Notes: a model not told the origin generated them from the letters alone. A stretch of 64,000 nucleotides of DNA from Spirodela intermedia (GCA_902729315.2 LR746272.1:5029037-5093036); one strand, 5' to 3'. Shown: positions 23,727-36,646, counted from the stretch's first letter. Numbers and translations are program-made.

Positions 23727-26400
23727 TTCGTTTAGATGTGCCACATCATGCCAAAAGTTGTAGAAGTATCATCTGAAAATACTGCACTCTAGACCTACAC
23801 TAAAACAAATATATTAGTATAGGAATCCAAAGAATCATACTCATAAATCATAATGTTGAATTCTAGAATTTAATGTATTTTATTCATCAAAATTATCATT
23901 ATATATTATATTATGAAAACTATCCATCATTATAGAAATGACCATTGTGAGAAAGTAATGATTAGCACATTTGATTTAATCATTTTTTTAATTAAAACCC
24001 AAGTATGAAATCTACTAGATGTTCATAGTGCTAAATCGTACTATCAAATATTGTTGATATAAAATTAATTAATTGAATTTAAACCTCTTTTATTGTACCT
24101 TCTATTTTTATAGATATTAAAAAATATCATTTATGAAATAATTTTAAATATTTTTTATCACGAAAGTTATGAATTTACACATTGAGATTGATATCACTTT
24201 AGTTGTTGTTAACAAAATGATCAAATTTTAAATATTTATGAACTGAACAAAGTAAGAATGAAAATTAAATTTTGGTGAATTCAGTTCGTCCTCAAGGATG
24301 ATGGTCAATTTCAATAAAATTTCTTTCATTCTAAAGAATCTATTGAAATAAAAATAAAGAATAAATATTTTCCAAGATTTAAATCTTTCAAATTACTTGA
24401 GCTATAAATCCTTGAATTTTGATGTTTACTCACATTCATATTTAATAATTAACTCAAAACCTGCAAAATATTCTAAAGAAAATGGCAGAGAAAATCAGAA
24501 AAATAAAATAAAATCAAGTAATGGAAAATATATCTAAAATCGAGAAAAATAGGGGAAGAGAGAAAATATACACCACCACAGGGTTTTTCTTCCTATGATG
24601 TTAAACACTAAGTAAAAATTCTAAACAAATATATTAAGATGATCGTAAAAAAGTCTATTTTTACTAGAAATATTGACATGGCAGTAATAAGGACTTAAAA
24701 AAATGAAATAAGTTGACAAGCTCATCCCTGCGTCTCACCTTGTAACATATTACCACCATGATGGAAAGCCGATAGGAAAAGGAAATAAAAAGTGATAAGA
24801 ATGTGAATTAAAATTTTCAATCTTGTCTTCTGCTTGTCACCCAGATGAAGTGAGCTAAAAAAACGTAAAACCAAATGAAAATCGAATGAAAACCATAATT
24901 TGTATTCACCATCTATCTATCGCTCCACCCATCTGTCACCTAAAAATAGAGTATCGAAAATTCAGAAATCATATAAAAAGTGGCAAAAAAATGAGACTAA
25001 AGCCTTAATCTCATCTTCTGCCTGTCACCCAGATGACGAATTCAGGAGTGAAAATAAACAGCAATTAAAAGATCAATCGAATTCGCAAGTGCCCAACATC
25101 GTTTCTCTCATCTCCACCTATCACCTAGAGAGAATTCGGCTCAAAAAGCTTCCCAATTCCGCCAATCTTCCCATTTTTATCATCCAAAAAGTTTCTAGCT
25201 TTTCTCTTGAACTTCCTTCCAAATTTCATATAAATCATAAGTCAACAACCATCTGAAATACGAAATTATCCCTGTCTATTTTACAAGCCAGATGCAGAGC
25301 ATGGAAAATGATGCGTACATGAATGATGTGGCATAGCTGTTGACATGGCCAAGAAATGCTGAATTGCTCTTTAAACCCTTGACCCATCCTCTTGGTGATG
25401 TGTCCATGATTCGCTGCATTTTTTCCCATTATTTTCATAATATCTAAATTACTAAAAGAAATGGCTGAGAAAATGTCTTGCGTAATTTTCTAATAAAAAA
25501 TACAAGATAAATCTATTTTTCTAGTTCTTACTTCATGAGCTATTTTCTGTGAGTTGTAAAATAATTTTCAAGAATATAGACCTTGAATCTTTTTCATGAA
25601 TTTAAAATCAAAATTATAGATTCGTTTCACATAAATCATAAAATTTTAGTAAATTAGATATAAGTTCATCACATTACTCTCAAACGAGTAGTAATCTTTT
25701 TTAACTTAAATAATTCATATTTTATGTTAATTCATGTATCAAATGTTTTATTTCAACTAAATTATTACCTAAAAATAAAGCATTATCAGATATTATTTTA
25801 TTTTGAGATGTATTATACATTATGTTTTCAACAAAAATAGAACCTCATGGGATTGACTTAAAGAAATAAGATATCAATATTGAATTGTCATGTGTATTGA
25901 TTTTTAATTGAGAATATTCAAACCCTTAAATGTCCTGTCAGATTGGTTTTCAGTTCTCCAAATTTCTTATAAATCTTAGGTTTTGAATGTTGGGAGATAG
26001 CAGAAAATAGGGGAGGTTTTTGAATATGATTTCCCCATCAATTCAACCTCTGTAATGGCTTATTAGTTCCAAACGATCACCTCTGACCCCTCTAGCATCC
26101 TGAAATTATTTATAAAATTTAATCCACACATTCCTTATTTATCATCCATGTCATGCCTCAAAGCTTTGGGGTTGTATGTAAGGATTCATCATTTTATGAC
26201 AACTAAACAAATAACTTTTTATCAGAGGAAAAAAGACTCCAGTTGAGCACATCTTGTGGACTCTCATTTATTGAGAAGCCCTTGTCAACTTCTATTCTAA
26301 ACATCGTCACCTTGAAAACCTACAATGGAGATGAGTTCCTCGTGGGTTTGAACTTTCCACTAGGGGCACGCACTGATGCCAGTTAATCGGTAGAGTGGAT
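23727..26400. other. AT-rich, gene-free stretch
   Basis: I find no gene. Between about 24820 and 25140 a phrase like CTTCTGCCTGTCACCCAGATGA appears in four diverged versions spaced roughly 85-110 bases apart (near 24820, 24905, 25005 and 25100), suggesting a worn tandem repeat. The 118-codon open frame at 24900-25256 lies over this repeat and has no recognisable domain. GC content rises sharply after about 26400. Confidence 0.4.
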
Positions 26401-27625
26401 TCTGTAAACGTTGGACCATTTTGATCCGGGTCAGGGCACTAAACATTCAAAGACGTGACCCGCCTCCGCCATCCCCACCCACATACACAAGAGGATAAGG
26501 TCCGCATCAACAATTGTGGGAGTTATAAGGGGGTAAATATTAAATATTTAAAGCACAGATGCGGCCAGCTTGTCCTCTTAAGGCCTGGCCACGCTCGCTG
26601 GTCGGCGGCACATTTTGTGCGTGGGGATGAGTTTTCGGACCCTCTCTCACCGTGTGCTGTTGCGACCAGTAAAGGGTCCTTTCGTGGCGCATTTTTATTG
26701 GCTTAGAAGGTCAACCCGACCCATCGGCTCTCCTCTCTCACCTACCAAGATGCCGTGGTGCTGATGTGGAGGGTCGTCCTTGGCAAGCGCGTGGAACCTC
26801 CTCCGCCCTCCCCACGCACACCTAACTCGAGGACTTAAATTACATAAGCACCCTCACAATCGATTGGCGGAGCGCATATGGGGGGGCGCACTAGAATGTC
26901 CCACGCGGCGCCCCCACCAGCCCTCGACCGGATTCCATTCCAATCTTAGAGTGAGAATGACTATTGAGAATGAGATCTTTCATTCGCGGGCTTGTTAATC
27001 TTGTTGCAACGAAGCAGAATCCGCAATGCATTTTCCGCAGCCGATCCTTTTACATTCCAGAAAGGGCTTCCGGAAAGGGAATGAACCCGTCCGGTCTGCG
27101 GCGGATCCAAGGCATGATTTCTTGAAAAGTCAAGGAGGTTGTTTAAATAACGTGGTGCTTCTAAGACGTCGCACACGACACGTGGGGGGTGGGTGGTCAG
27201 ATTCAAAATCACGTGACCACTACCGTCTGGCCTCTACCGGCCCTCCTTATCCAGCGTGCGGCGCCACCAACTCTTCGGCCTCTGCGGCAGGTTGCCATTG
27301 GAATTATTCCCACCTTACCTTTCCCCGGTGAGCCCGACCCACCTCGCTCCCTTCCCCCCGATCCGCAGCTTGCTGCCTCGCGAACCGCCCCAGTTTGCGC
27401 CTCACTAGACCCCCTTCAGCTTTTTCGGTCATTTCAGCATCTGTCTGCTGATCCGCCGTATAGTGGATGGAAACGATCGGAATCGACTGGTAAACCTGTG
27501 CAGGAACTTCGCCGATCCCGGAAGTCCACAGTCCCACTTCCTGCGCTTTGGGGGGGCGACGGCAGATGATTCGGTTTCTCTAGTACTGGCCAGAGGGAGG
27601 GGGGTTATGTGGATATAGAGTTCCG
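26401..27625 (+). promoter_or_regulatory. Upstream region of the shikimate kinase gene
   Basis: This GC-rich region leads to the shikimate kinase start codon. Two perfect CACGTG G-boxes lie at 27179-27184 and 27210-27215, about 410-450 bp before the ATG. The many short ORFs on both strands show no conserved domain and appear to be a product of high GC. No TATA box was identified with confidence. An unseen small gene cannot be excluded. Confidence 0.4.
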
Positions 27626-30600
27626 ATGGAGGCGGGTACCGCTGGTCTGAGATTACAGCTATGTTCTCTGATTCCCGGTGAGAGGAGTGGGATCGTGGGT
27701 GGACTTCCGGACCACAGCACCAGCACCTTGCAGCTTCCTCAGAGATGGCCGGCCGCGGAGGACACGTCGAATGTCGAAAGGCTCAGCCTCACCCATTCAA
27801 GGCGTACCCGCTTGGTGAGTCGAAATGGGCGCTCCGATACGAGACTCTCCTCTCTGTACAAGAAATCTGGAGGTAAGAGAGCTTTGCGGTTTTACGCTAT
27901 ATCAGCTTCTAATTGGACCAGAGCCGTGATATATATTGTGAAGCATTTCATCTTAACTTATTTCAATTTTTGACGACTTACAGAGTCGAAACCCAGATTA
28001 TCCTAGTTAATATGGTATTTTGGTTTCGAATTAATTTCATGAAAATTTAAACCAATCTTACCTGGAGCTTTTTCAGTTGATGATTTATATGGTTCCACAG
28101 ATCAATTGTTTTGGTATATGTAATTCTATCTTCAGAAAATGTATGGTATTATTTTACTTTTACGACAGTTGGAATTAGTCTGTCCAATCGTAATATTTCT
28201 CTCCCTTCATCCTTCTGTGACGTTGGCTTTGAAGCCAATTTTCTGTCTCTCGAGTATGCAGCTTTTGCTTTTCTAATAGTTATCAAAGATTATAGGGTGA
28301 CTGATGATTCGATTAATCTGCTGCTTTGGTGTATGGCATTCTCTCTGTTAATTTTTTTTTCATTCTGTTAATTATATTCATGCTTCTGGTACCAGATTTT
28401 CTATATTAATTAATTTATTTGCTTGGATTTCTCCTCTATTCTTGCAACAGCGCTCTTTTCTCACATTAAACATGCAAATTTGTCGACAAGTCTTTAATTA
28501 TTCAGCTCGAAAACCAAGTTCCATAATCTTCAGTTCGTCAAAAATACTATCATTCATTTCCTCTGACTACAAAAACTTGGCATTCTTGTGCTAGAACATT
28601 TAACTACTTGATTGTGCCAATTGAAACTGCTGGGAACCGAATGGTTTGCCTCGATCACATTAAAATTACCCTTCTAAGAAGGAAAAGTGCGCACACCATT
28701 TATCATTTGGAAGGCAAATTACAACGGGCTTCACTTAGATAATTGCCTGTTGATAATATGTTTTGGATGTGAAAGAAGAACTGCAACTTGCAGCACAGGG
28801 GAGATGGTAATGAAGCCTGGTTTGAGGATTGTGCATTTCTTGATGATCAACCTGTTGAAACGATTATCCATATCATGTTTCTTTGACCGTATTTCATTTT
28901 TCCCACAGTATTTCTGGATGAAAATCATTTGTCTATGTTTGTTTCGTATCATAACATCTTCTTCGCTGGGATTTATCTTGGCTTAATGACACTAGTAGCT
29001 TCTTATTCCTTGCGTATAATATGGGTTTCTAATTGTGACTGTGACCTTTTTGTTCATTGACTTTCTGGGCTCTCGCTGACTTATTTTCATCCGGTGCTTC
29101 AGTATCAGCAGTCAATTCCGAGACCATTCATGCATTGGCAGATGAAGCTGTTCTCCTAAAGGTGCGGACGACTCCCTGTGGCAAAAAATTCCACTTCTGT
29201 ATCTTGCTCTTTTCTTAACAACCTGATACAGTGCTTCTATGGTGTGCGATGACATGGAGAAGAGCCTAATCTGGAAACCTGATATCGTATTTCTGATCCT
29301 CGGAATGTTAGTTGTGAAGGCCTTGTTCTTTGACTTTAACAAATGTCAACATGACTGCAGAAGAAGGCAGAAGATCTTACTCCACGCCTGAATGAGCGGT
29401 GTATTTATCTCATTGGTCCGTTTCTTCCTTTCCATCCCTGTTTTCTGCAGCTACGAGGGACAGATCATGGCTCAGATCTTAACCGCTAAACTCATGGAAA
29501 CTGCAGGGATGATGGGCTCCGGGAAGTCAACGGTGGGGAAGATTTTATCCGAAGCATTAGGATATTCCTTTTTTGACAGGTTTTGAGAACGAACCGCATG
29601 TCATTTCTTCTGGTTTTCGCAGCTCATTCTAGACTGAGACACCCTTTCCCCCAATCCTGCAGTGACAAACTCGTGGAGCAGGCGGTTGGCGGAACTTCTG
29701 TGGCTCAGATTTTCAAGCAATACAGCGAGTCCTTCTTCAGGGATAACGAGGTACCGGTTCTCGCTCTACTTCAGTCGCCAGGAAGATTCTCTCTCACCCA
29801 CCCATCCGTTATAGTTCCCCGCTAGTTACTTCCTCACGGGATCTCTACTGCATGGGTCATTGGCCTCTCAATTGTCCCATCTTTCCAGATTTCCTCCCTG
29901 CAATCACCCGCCACCACAGCAGTCCGATTCGCTAGCTCATGATCTTCCTAGTTCTGAGGATTAAACGGGTATCCTCTGTAGGAAGAACCCTGAGGGGAAA
30001 CTGATGCAGTCGATCAAAACCAACCATATCTTCTGCGATTCATAAAGCCACCCTTAGATCCTTGATTTCGTGGTTATCATCTTTTCTTCAAGGAAACTCG
30101 TTCAACTAATTTTCCTTCTTGCAGAGCGAGGTTCTGCACAGCCTGTCCTCGATGCATCGGCTGGTTGTCGCAACTGGGGGAGGCGCCGTGATCCGCCCCC
30201 TCAACTGGTACTCATAGCCTGGATCTGCCATCCTCCTCCCCCTACATTTCATACCGCCCTGAGTCGCTCATGCCTTCTGCCCGAAATAACTCCAGGAATT
30301 ACATGAAGAAGGGGATTACGGTGTGGTTGGATGTTCCCTTGGAGGCTCTCGCGAGGAGGATCGCCGCAGTGGGAACCGACTCTCGCCCGCTGTTGCATCA
30401 CGAGTCTGGTGATCCTTACGATAAGGTATCCACTCGACCTCCTTCTCCTTCTTGCGCGTTGACTTCCTATTAAATCGTTGACTATTTTGATGTGACCTCA
30501 CGTCAGCCCATGGGTTAATCCGGCTAGATCAGTCCCATACTGGGAATTCATTCATTCTCACCGTGTAGGCTCTTGTGCGGCTGCGCAATCTGTCTCGAGA

Positions 30601-30864
30601 GAGGGGAGAGGTCTACGCCAATGCTGACGTACGAGTTTGCCTTGAGTGTAAGTTCCTGCCTCCCACTTCATCATTCATGCACTTGGAATCCTGCGAATAT
30701 CATTTTTCTCTTTCGCCCTTTGATTTTGAGGCCCGAAAGACCTCCAGGTTTATCGTACCCATTAACACCCCTTTGTTCATGTGATCCACCCGCGTGTGCA
30801 GATCTTGCGACCAAGCAGGGCCTTGGAGATGTCTCTGCCATCACACCCACAGCCATCGCAACAG

Positions 30865-30922
<58 letters not shown>

Positions 30923-31037
30923 CTCGGCGTCCCTGAACCTCTGATTTCTATGCTGTCGTTGGCAGGCCTTAGTGGGGATGGAGACCTTCCTGAAGAAGAC
31001 GGCCTTGTTGGAAATGCCCAGGGATAATCCACCCTGA
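27626..31037 (+). CDS. SK: Shikimate kinase, plastid precursor
   Basis: It phosphorylates shikimate to shikimate 3-phosphate with ATP, the fifth step of the shikimate pathway, in the plastid. Ten exons join in phase: 27626-27872, 29103-29161, 29361-29415, 29507-29579, 29663-29750, 30125-30207, 30296-30425, 30569-30647, 30802-30866 and 30966-31037, giving 316 residues, close to the usual 290-310. Residues 1 to about 90 are rich in Ser, Arg and Leu, consistent with a transit peptide. Walker A is GMMGSGKST at 121-129, the DSD metal-binding motif is at 144-146, then [18 protein letters not shown] and the lid motif SRPLL. All catalytic motifs look intact. The last intron begins inside a CT microsatellite. 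The gene is convergent with the beta-xylosidase downstream. The family identity is secure; exact SK1/SK2 type orthology is not. Confidence 0.93.
30868..30919 (+). repeat. (CT)n microsatellite in shikimate kinase intron 9
   Basis: About 26 CT units start at the first bases of the intron, so the donor reads GAG|GTCTCTCT. Confidence 0.9.
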
Positions 31038-31405
31038 GCCGCCGCGTCACGTTTTCCGCTGCCCCATCCCATCCGTTTTGTCCCTACGGCGAGTTGTCTC
31101 ATTTACTCCATATAATTAATTATAAATAAGATGATTCTCTCTTCTCTCTCTGTCTCTCTGTCTCTCTCTCTCTCTCTCTTACGTCTGCCGGTGGAGGACA
31201 TTGGATAAGGACTTTGTTGGGCTTTCGAAGATTTAGACGTTGACTAATTTGTCGACGACTACGCTTATTGCACGACGTAATAATTGACATCAAATTTTTC
31301 TGGTTATAATTTCCCTGAATAATCTGAACCAGTTCAACATGGGCGATTTGCCTATCGTGCTTCCATGGACCCCAATTCGTCCTGCGGATGCTCTTATTCC
31401 CCTTC

Positions 31406-31444
<39 letters not shown>

Positions 31445-31469
31445 CTCGTACTTTTCTCTCTCATAACTT
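31038..31469. other. Convergent intergenic spacer with CT microsatellites
   Basis: These 432 bp separate the stop codons of the shikimate kinase (plus) and beta-xylosidase (minus). They must hold both 3' untranslated ends. Two CT-rich microsatellites lie at about 31139-31180 and 31411-31442, the second only about 28 bp beyond the beta-xylosidase stop. A weak AATAAT lies near 31318; no clear polyadenylation signal was assigned. Confidence 0.7.
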
Positions 31470-34400
31470 TCATATCCTGAGACTCAGGGAGTGCTTCAGT
31501 GTCCCCACTTGCAGCACGTGCGCCCCCAGAGCCACCTTCCTCGTGCCCATCTCGTCGACGACGCTCAAATCCCTGCAGACGTCCACCTTGAAAGCAACCG
31601 CGCCCTCCTCCGCAGCTCGGAGGAAGACCTTCTCGAACGCCACCAGCTGCCTCCTGGGCGCCCCGTGCACCGTCGGCGGCGTGGTGAAGAGGAACACGGT
31701 GTGGCCGCCGGCGCGGCCGCCGGCGTTTCGCACTAGCAGGCGCACGTCGAAGGCGAGCCCCTCGCAGTGGCCGTCGAGAAGCTGGACGGACTTGCACCGG
31801 CGGGAGAGGCAGGCGTGGCCGGACTCGAGGGGGACCGCCACCAGCTTCGGCGCCTCCACGAGATGGTGCTGGAACTCGGAGTAGCTCAGGCCGTCGCCGA
31901 AGGAATAGACGACGTCGCCGGTGTAGAATCTGTAGGTCCTGCCGGGGTAGCTGGTGGCCGGATTCGGCCTCATGTTCATGTCCGTCATCGGGACGCTGTC
32001 GGCGAACGATTCCGGATACCAGGTCACCGGCAGCCTCCCACCTGGAAAGACGGGGACGGACATTCTCTTCAGTTTTTATCCAATTTTCAGAAAGAAACAA
32101 TTGATTTGAAGGCGGAGTAATCAATAGGAGGGGGCTTCACTCACTGGGATTGTAGCTGCCGAAGACGACGTCTGCAATGGCGGTGCCGCCCTTCTCGCCG
32201 GGGAAGCCGACCCAGATGATGCTGGATATCTTCTCGTTGTTCTTGGCGAACGTGATGTCGAAGGGGCCGCCGGACATGATGACGAGGACGACTGGACCCT
32301 TGGCCGCCTTGGCCACCTCGGTGATGAGGACCTCCTGCTGACCGGGAAGGGTCAGGCTGATCCGGTCGAGACTCTCTCTCTCGATAGACTGATCGGTCCC
32401 CACCACCAAGACGGTGGCGTCCGCCTGCCCCGCCGCCTGCTTCGCAGGCTCCAGCTGCAGGTTGCCCCCCGCGCAGGCTACGCCGAGGCACCCAGGCTGG
32501 TAGACAACCGGCGCGTATGCCGCCAGGCCCTGAAGAGGCGTCACGTACCGGCATGGTGCCCCTTCGTAGTTGCCGAGCATCGTCTTGGTGGCGTTGGCGT
32601 TGGGGCCGATGACGGCGAGGGACCTGACGGAGGAGGGAGAGAGCGGTAGCGAGGAGTTGCCGTTCTTGAGGAGGACGACGCCCTGCCGGGCGGCGTCTCG
32701 GGCCAGCTCCTGGTTCTCCGCCGTGCAGACGTCCTTCGTGCTGAGGGCACCGTAGGGGCCGCCTCGGGGGTCCCCGTCGTAGAAGCCGAGCCGTATGAGG
32801 GTGGCGAAGTTGTTGGCGATGGCGCGATCGACGTCGGACTCGTTTAGCAGGCCGCCGGCGACGGCGGCCTTGGTGTGCTGGCCGAGGAAGTATCCGCAGT
32901 TGAGGTCGAGACCTGAAGCCAGTGGAAGAGTAAACGAGATCGATCAATCGTCTCGGAAGAGAAAGCTCTCTGTGTGTGTACCGGCGGCCGGCGGCGCTTC
33001 GCTCTACTACTCACCGGCGAGAATGGACTTGGCGGCGGCCTCCTCCGGCGACTTGGTGAAGTGCTGGGCGTTGAAGATTACGTCCACGGAGTCGCAGTCC
33101 GAGACGATGTAGCTGCATGGCAGTGTCCCGTAAATTCAGGCTAAAAGTGGTGAGGACCAGGGAGCCCATTCAAGCCCATTAAGGCTTATCTGGTGGCGGT
33201 AAGAAAGCCCGTTTCAGCCCATTGACCTAAAAGTGGTCCTGATATTGGCCCATTTTGGAGGCGAAAGAGCCCATTTTTCCAAAAGAGATGAAGGCAAAAT
33301 AGCCCATTTAGGTCCACTGGACCAAAATGTAGTGGTCAGCCAGCAGTCATCTCAAAGTTAAACAAAAAATCATCCATTTAAAAATGATTTATCTACAAAA
33401 CAATAACTTATAGTCCTATTTTGCATGGTCAACTTCAAACTAGGGGTACTTATCAAATTTAGACTACTAATTTTGGGTAGTTCTGTCTTGCCACAGCCCC
33501 CTGGCAACGAAATGAAGACGTAGTGTCAGGGAACAGACCCGTTCAGCTTCCAGTCGCCGCGGACGGTGCCGGTGAGGAGCGCTGGGTCAGCGCAGGTAGG
33601 CACCCCGTTGACCTTATTGTACGAACACATGACGCTGGCGACGTTCCCGTCAACGACACAGCTCTTGAAAGGCACCTGGTAGGTGTCGTCCATGTCCTGC
33701 TTCGTCACCTGCGCAGGAGGAGAACTCCGTGAGCGAGCGTCTTCTTCGCCGGCGCCGGAGAAGACGAGCTCCTCCGGCCTCCCCCGGGATTGCCCCCTCA
33801 CCTGCGCGTTGAACGTGTATCTCTGTGTTCCCTTCCAGTTGTCGACGTCGTAGGCGGTGTAGTGCTTGCAGCAGGCGGCCACCTTGAGCATTTCCGGCTT
33901 GTCGGCGTCCTGCAGGCCGCGGACGTAGGCAACGGCGTACTTGCTGGCGAGCAGGGGGTCCTCACCGGGGGTCTCCTGGCCCCTCCCCCACCGCGGGTCT
34001 CTGAATATGTTCACGTTAGGGCTCCAGAAGGTCAGCCCGGCGAGACCGGCGTTGTACATCGCCCTCGCTTCGGTGGAGACCACCTGCCAGGACAGAGAAG
34101 CACTGTTGAGAAGTGCATGATCAAATCGCAATTCCATAGTTAGTGCTGAGGAATCAGTGCAGACTATTTGCGAACCACGAATGCGAGAGATTAGTCCGAG
34201 AGAGAGAGAGAGGCATCTGGCACAACACTTGGGTTGATGCACAGTGAGTATTGTTTTCGAGCTTTTATTTAATACTTGTCTTCTAATTCTGCTCCGCGGG
34301 AATTTGCAGGATTTTCTCTATTCGTGAGATCTACAGTCAGAGAAAAAAGAGACGACTGGAGGAACAGACTGCTTTCTGCACTGTCAAAGCATCAACTTGT

Positions 34401-35135
34401 TCATCATCACAAGGAAGCTACAGCCGCCCTTCAAGCTTAGAATCCTCTCTCGCGCCATTAAAGTATGAGTTCTAGTGTACGAGAAAGAGAGAAACCCGAG
34501 AGGAAGGATTCAATGCGCCAGGCCACCAATACCAGACTAGAACCGCAAAAATAAATGCAGTACGGGAGGAGGACCTGTCAAGAGAAGACCCATCTCTAAA
34601 ATGCAGACCCAGAACAAGAAAAATCATTAAAACCCGATTAAGATCCAGAGATGTTTCCCGATGAGAAAAGGAAAATTTTGACGAACGAGACCAGTATTCA
34701 TATGAACCTCACCTTCCCCATGGCGTGGAACAGGGTTGTATTGAAGGAGGCGGCGCTGTGGATGACCTGGGGAAAGCTGGTGGCGCCGGGGACGAGGCTG
34801 GAGAAGCGGGTTCCGGGGCCGACGTAGGAGACTCCGTGGAGAGCCTCCGACCACCACTCGTAGCTGGGGATGCCCAGCCGGGCCACCGCCGGGTTCTTGC
34901 TCGCCAGGAAGCCTACCTTCTCATCTAGCGTCAGCCGCGCCACTAAATCCTTCACCCTCGCTTCTATCCCCGCCGATTTGTCGCAGAACACGAAGCTGTT
35001 CACGCTGGAGTTCTTGGAGACATCGCAAGCGAACGTCGCCGAGCTCTGCGCCGAGACCAGCCCTCCGGTAGCCGCCATAACGCCGAGCACGGCGAACTGG
35101 AAGAATGGAAATGCCATCCAGGTCATCTTCTCCAT
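31470..35135 (-). CDS. BXL: Beta-D-xylosidase, GH3 family, secreted
   Basis: A glycosyl hydrolase family 3 enzyme that releases xylose (and in some members arabinose) from cell-wall polymers in the apoplast. Six minus-strand exons join in phase: 35135-34713, 34083-33802, 33708-33539, 33112-33015, 32912-32145 and 32041-31470, giving 770 residues, the normal plant BXL length. Residues 1 to about 30 form a signal peptide (hydrophobic [17 protein letters not shown]). Conserved blocks include [40 protein letters not shown], the nucleophile motif VSDCD (Asp297), [30 protein letters not shown]-like [10 protein letters not shown] and the fibronectin-III-like C-terminus. The start at 35135 has G at -3 and +4; an in-frame ATG at 35177 would add 14 residues. 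From recalled sequences it is nearest the BXL6/BXL7 group. Intron 3 holds an odd GCCCATT cluster, and a G-rich tract lies just upstream. Confidence 0.93.
33150..33310. repeat. GCCCATT cluster in beta-xylosidase intron 3
   Basis: Six copies of GCCCATT plus one GCCCGTT occur in about 160 bp, together with a repeated CTAAAAGTGGT and the inverted repeat GGTCCACTGGACC. The rest of the intron is AT-rich. Confidence 0.7.
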
Positions 35136-35208
35136 GTCTCCTGTGCTCCTCACTCCATGCAAAATGACAGAAGCCACAAAGGGAGAGGGAGGGAGGGAGA
35201 GAGAGAGA

Positions 35209-35236
35209 GGGGGGCGGGGGGCGGGGGGCGGGGAGA
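35209..35236 (+). other. G-rich tract, possible G-quadruplex
   Basis: Four runs of four to six G separated by single C lie about 75-100 bp upstream of the beta-xylosidase start codon, next to a GAGGGA repeat. The pattern fits the G3+N1-7 quadruplex rule on the plus strand, which is the template strand for that gene. Confidence 0.65.
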
Positions 35237-35239
35237 GGG

Positions 35240-36265
35240 ACTTATGCTTCCTCTTCCCTTACTCCTCCCGCCACCTCCCTCCCCGACGCTTCTCTCTGAC
35301 TCCCAGCCACGTCTACTAAGGCGACTCTATCGCAGAAAGTGCGGCAGACCGGTGGATCTGATCACCAATCCGTAATCTTATCTGCCCACATAGAGCGATC
35401 ATTTATGAGCGCAGGATTGAAGCGGTCGTACGAAGCTTTCGTGCGTGTTTAAGACAGGCGAGTTCGCGACCAAAGTGAGAGCTTTTCCGCGTTCGGCCAA
35501 CCCGTGAGAGCGTTTGGATTCCGTGTAGGGGCATTGAATGACAGGGTGGAGAGAGAGAGAGAGGGGGGGAGAGAGAAGAGAGGTGGACAAATGGGTCTGT
35601 GAAGGGGGAGGGGACCCCCGCGGCCTGGTGTCTGTTTTGTTGCGAGATGAGGGAGCATGTGAGTCTGTGGGAACAGTTCCTTGGAATAAGAGCGTTCGAC
35701 GCAGCAGAGAGCGAAGCTAAAGGTCTACGTATGTGCTCTTGCTTAACTGGTTTTGTTTTCAAAAATAGATTAACACAGAGAAAGAGACTAGAGATAGATT
35801 ACAAGAGGTGGTATGACTGACGCTTGGAGAGATAAAACTAGAGAGACGAGATTTATTAAGAGAGGTGGGGTTCGAGTGATTCTAGAGAGAGAGAGAGAGA
35901 AGAAATACACAGGCTCGATCTGTCGTTTGTGTGACCCGGCTATTCGTCTCTCACTTGAGATAACACCCATGGTTCAGGACAGAGAAAGTGCCAAGGTCTC
36001 AGCTCTACCCCCCATTTACTGTCCCTCCGGATCATCGAATTTCAAATTATACATTTTAAGGTGAAACGCACGCAAAAATTCTCTCTTCTCCAGCCAAATA
36101 TCAAGAAAAAGGTAGATATGTGTATATATTTAATAAATTTTGTGCTGAAAATGTGCTTGATTTAGCACATTTTATACGGTTAAAAATGTGTTCCATCATG
36201 GTTGATTTGTAGGAATAAGCCAAGAACATAACCAAAAAATTTTCAAGGTCGGACATCAAGGCCAA

Positions 36266-36304
<39 letters not shown>

Positions 36305-36646
36305 ATCCAAGCACGATTCTCCATGGCGGGTTGGCCTGATGCATATTGATCCGGAAAGGATGAAAGACGAGTTGTTCTTGTGGTGTCCGCTTCAAAGGAT
36401 ATTATGTTTCGTCGCGTCGTCCATTTAGAGGTGTATTTGAAGGTGATGCTGATCCGCAGGGACGTCTCCCATGGGCCGGCGAAAGAGGGAGGAATCCTTC
36501 TCCCGGTGCCCGCCCGTGAGCTCTGCCGGGCGGCCCCGCCAACGCCGAGACATTCCAGAATACGCGGCGGGCCAGGCAGCACCGTCTACACGTGATAACC
36601 TGACCCCTATTAACGTGGGTATCAGCGGCGAGACAGAGAGAGAGGG

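Noticed and set aside
24900-25256. 118-codon plus-strand ORF
   Set aside because: It overlies a diverged tandem repeat, has no recognisable domain, and lies in a gene-free AT-rich stretch.
26455-27569. Several ORFs of 72-126 codons upstream of shikimate kinase
   Set aside because: High-GC chance frames on both strands that overlap one another; no domain or splice partner.
30573-31102. ORFs with long Ser-Leu or Arg-Glu runs
   Set aside because: They are translations of the CT microsatellite in shikimate kinase intron 9, not genes.
31405-32947. Minus-strand ORFs of 239 and 268 codons in frames other than the beta-xylosidase frame
   Set aside because: They are Arg/Pro-rich, one ends in an Arg-Glu repeat from the CT microsatellite, and they overlap real GH3 exons.
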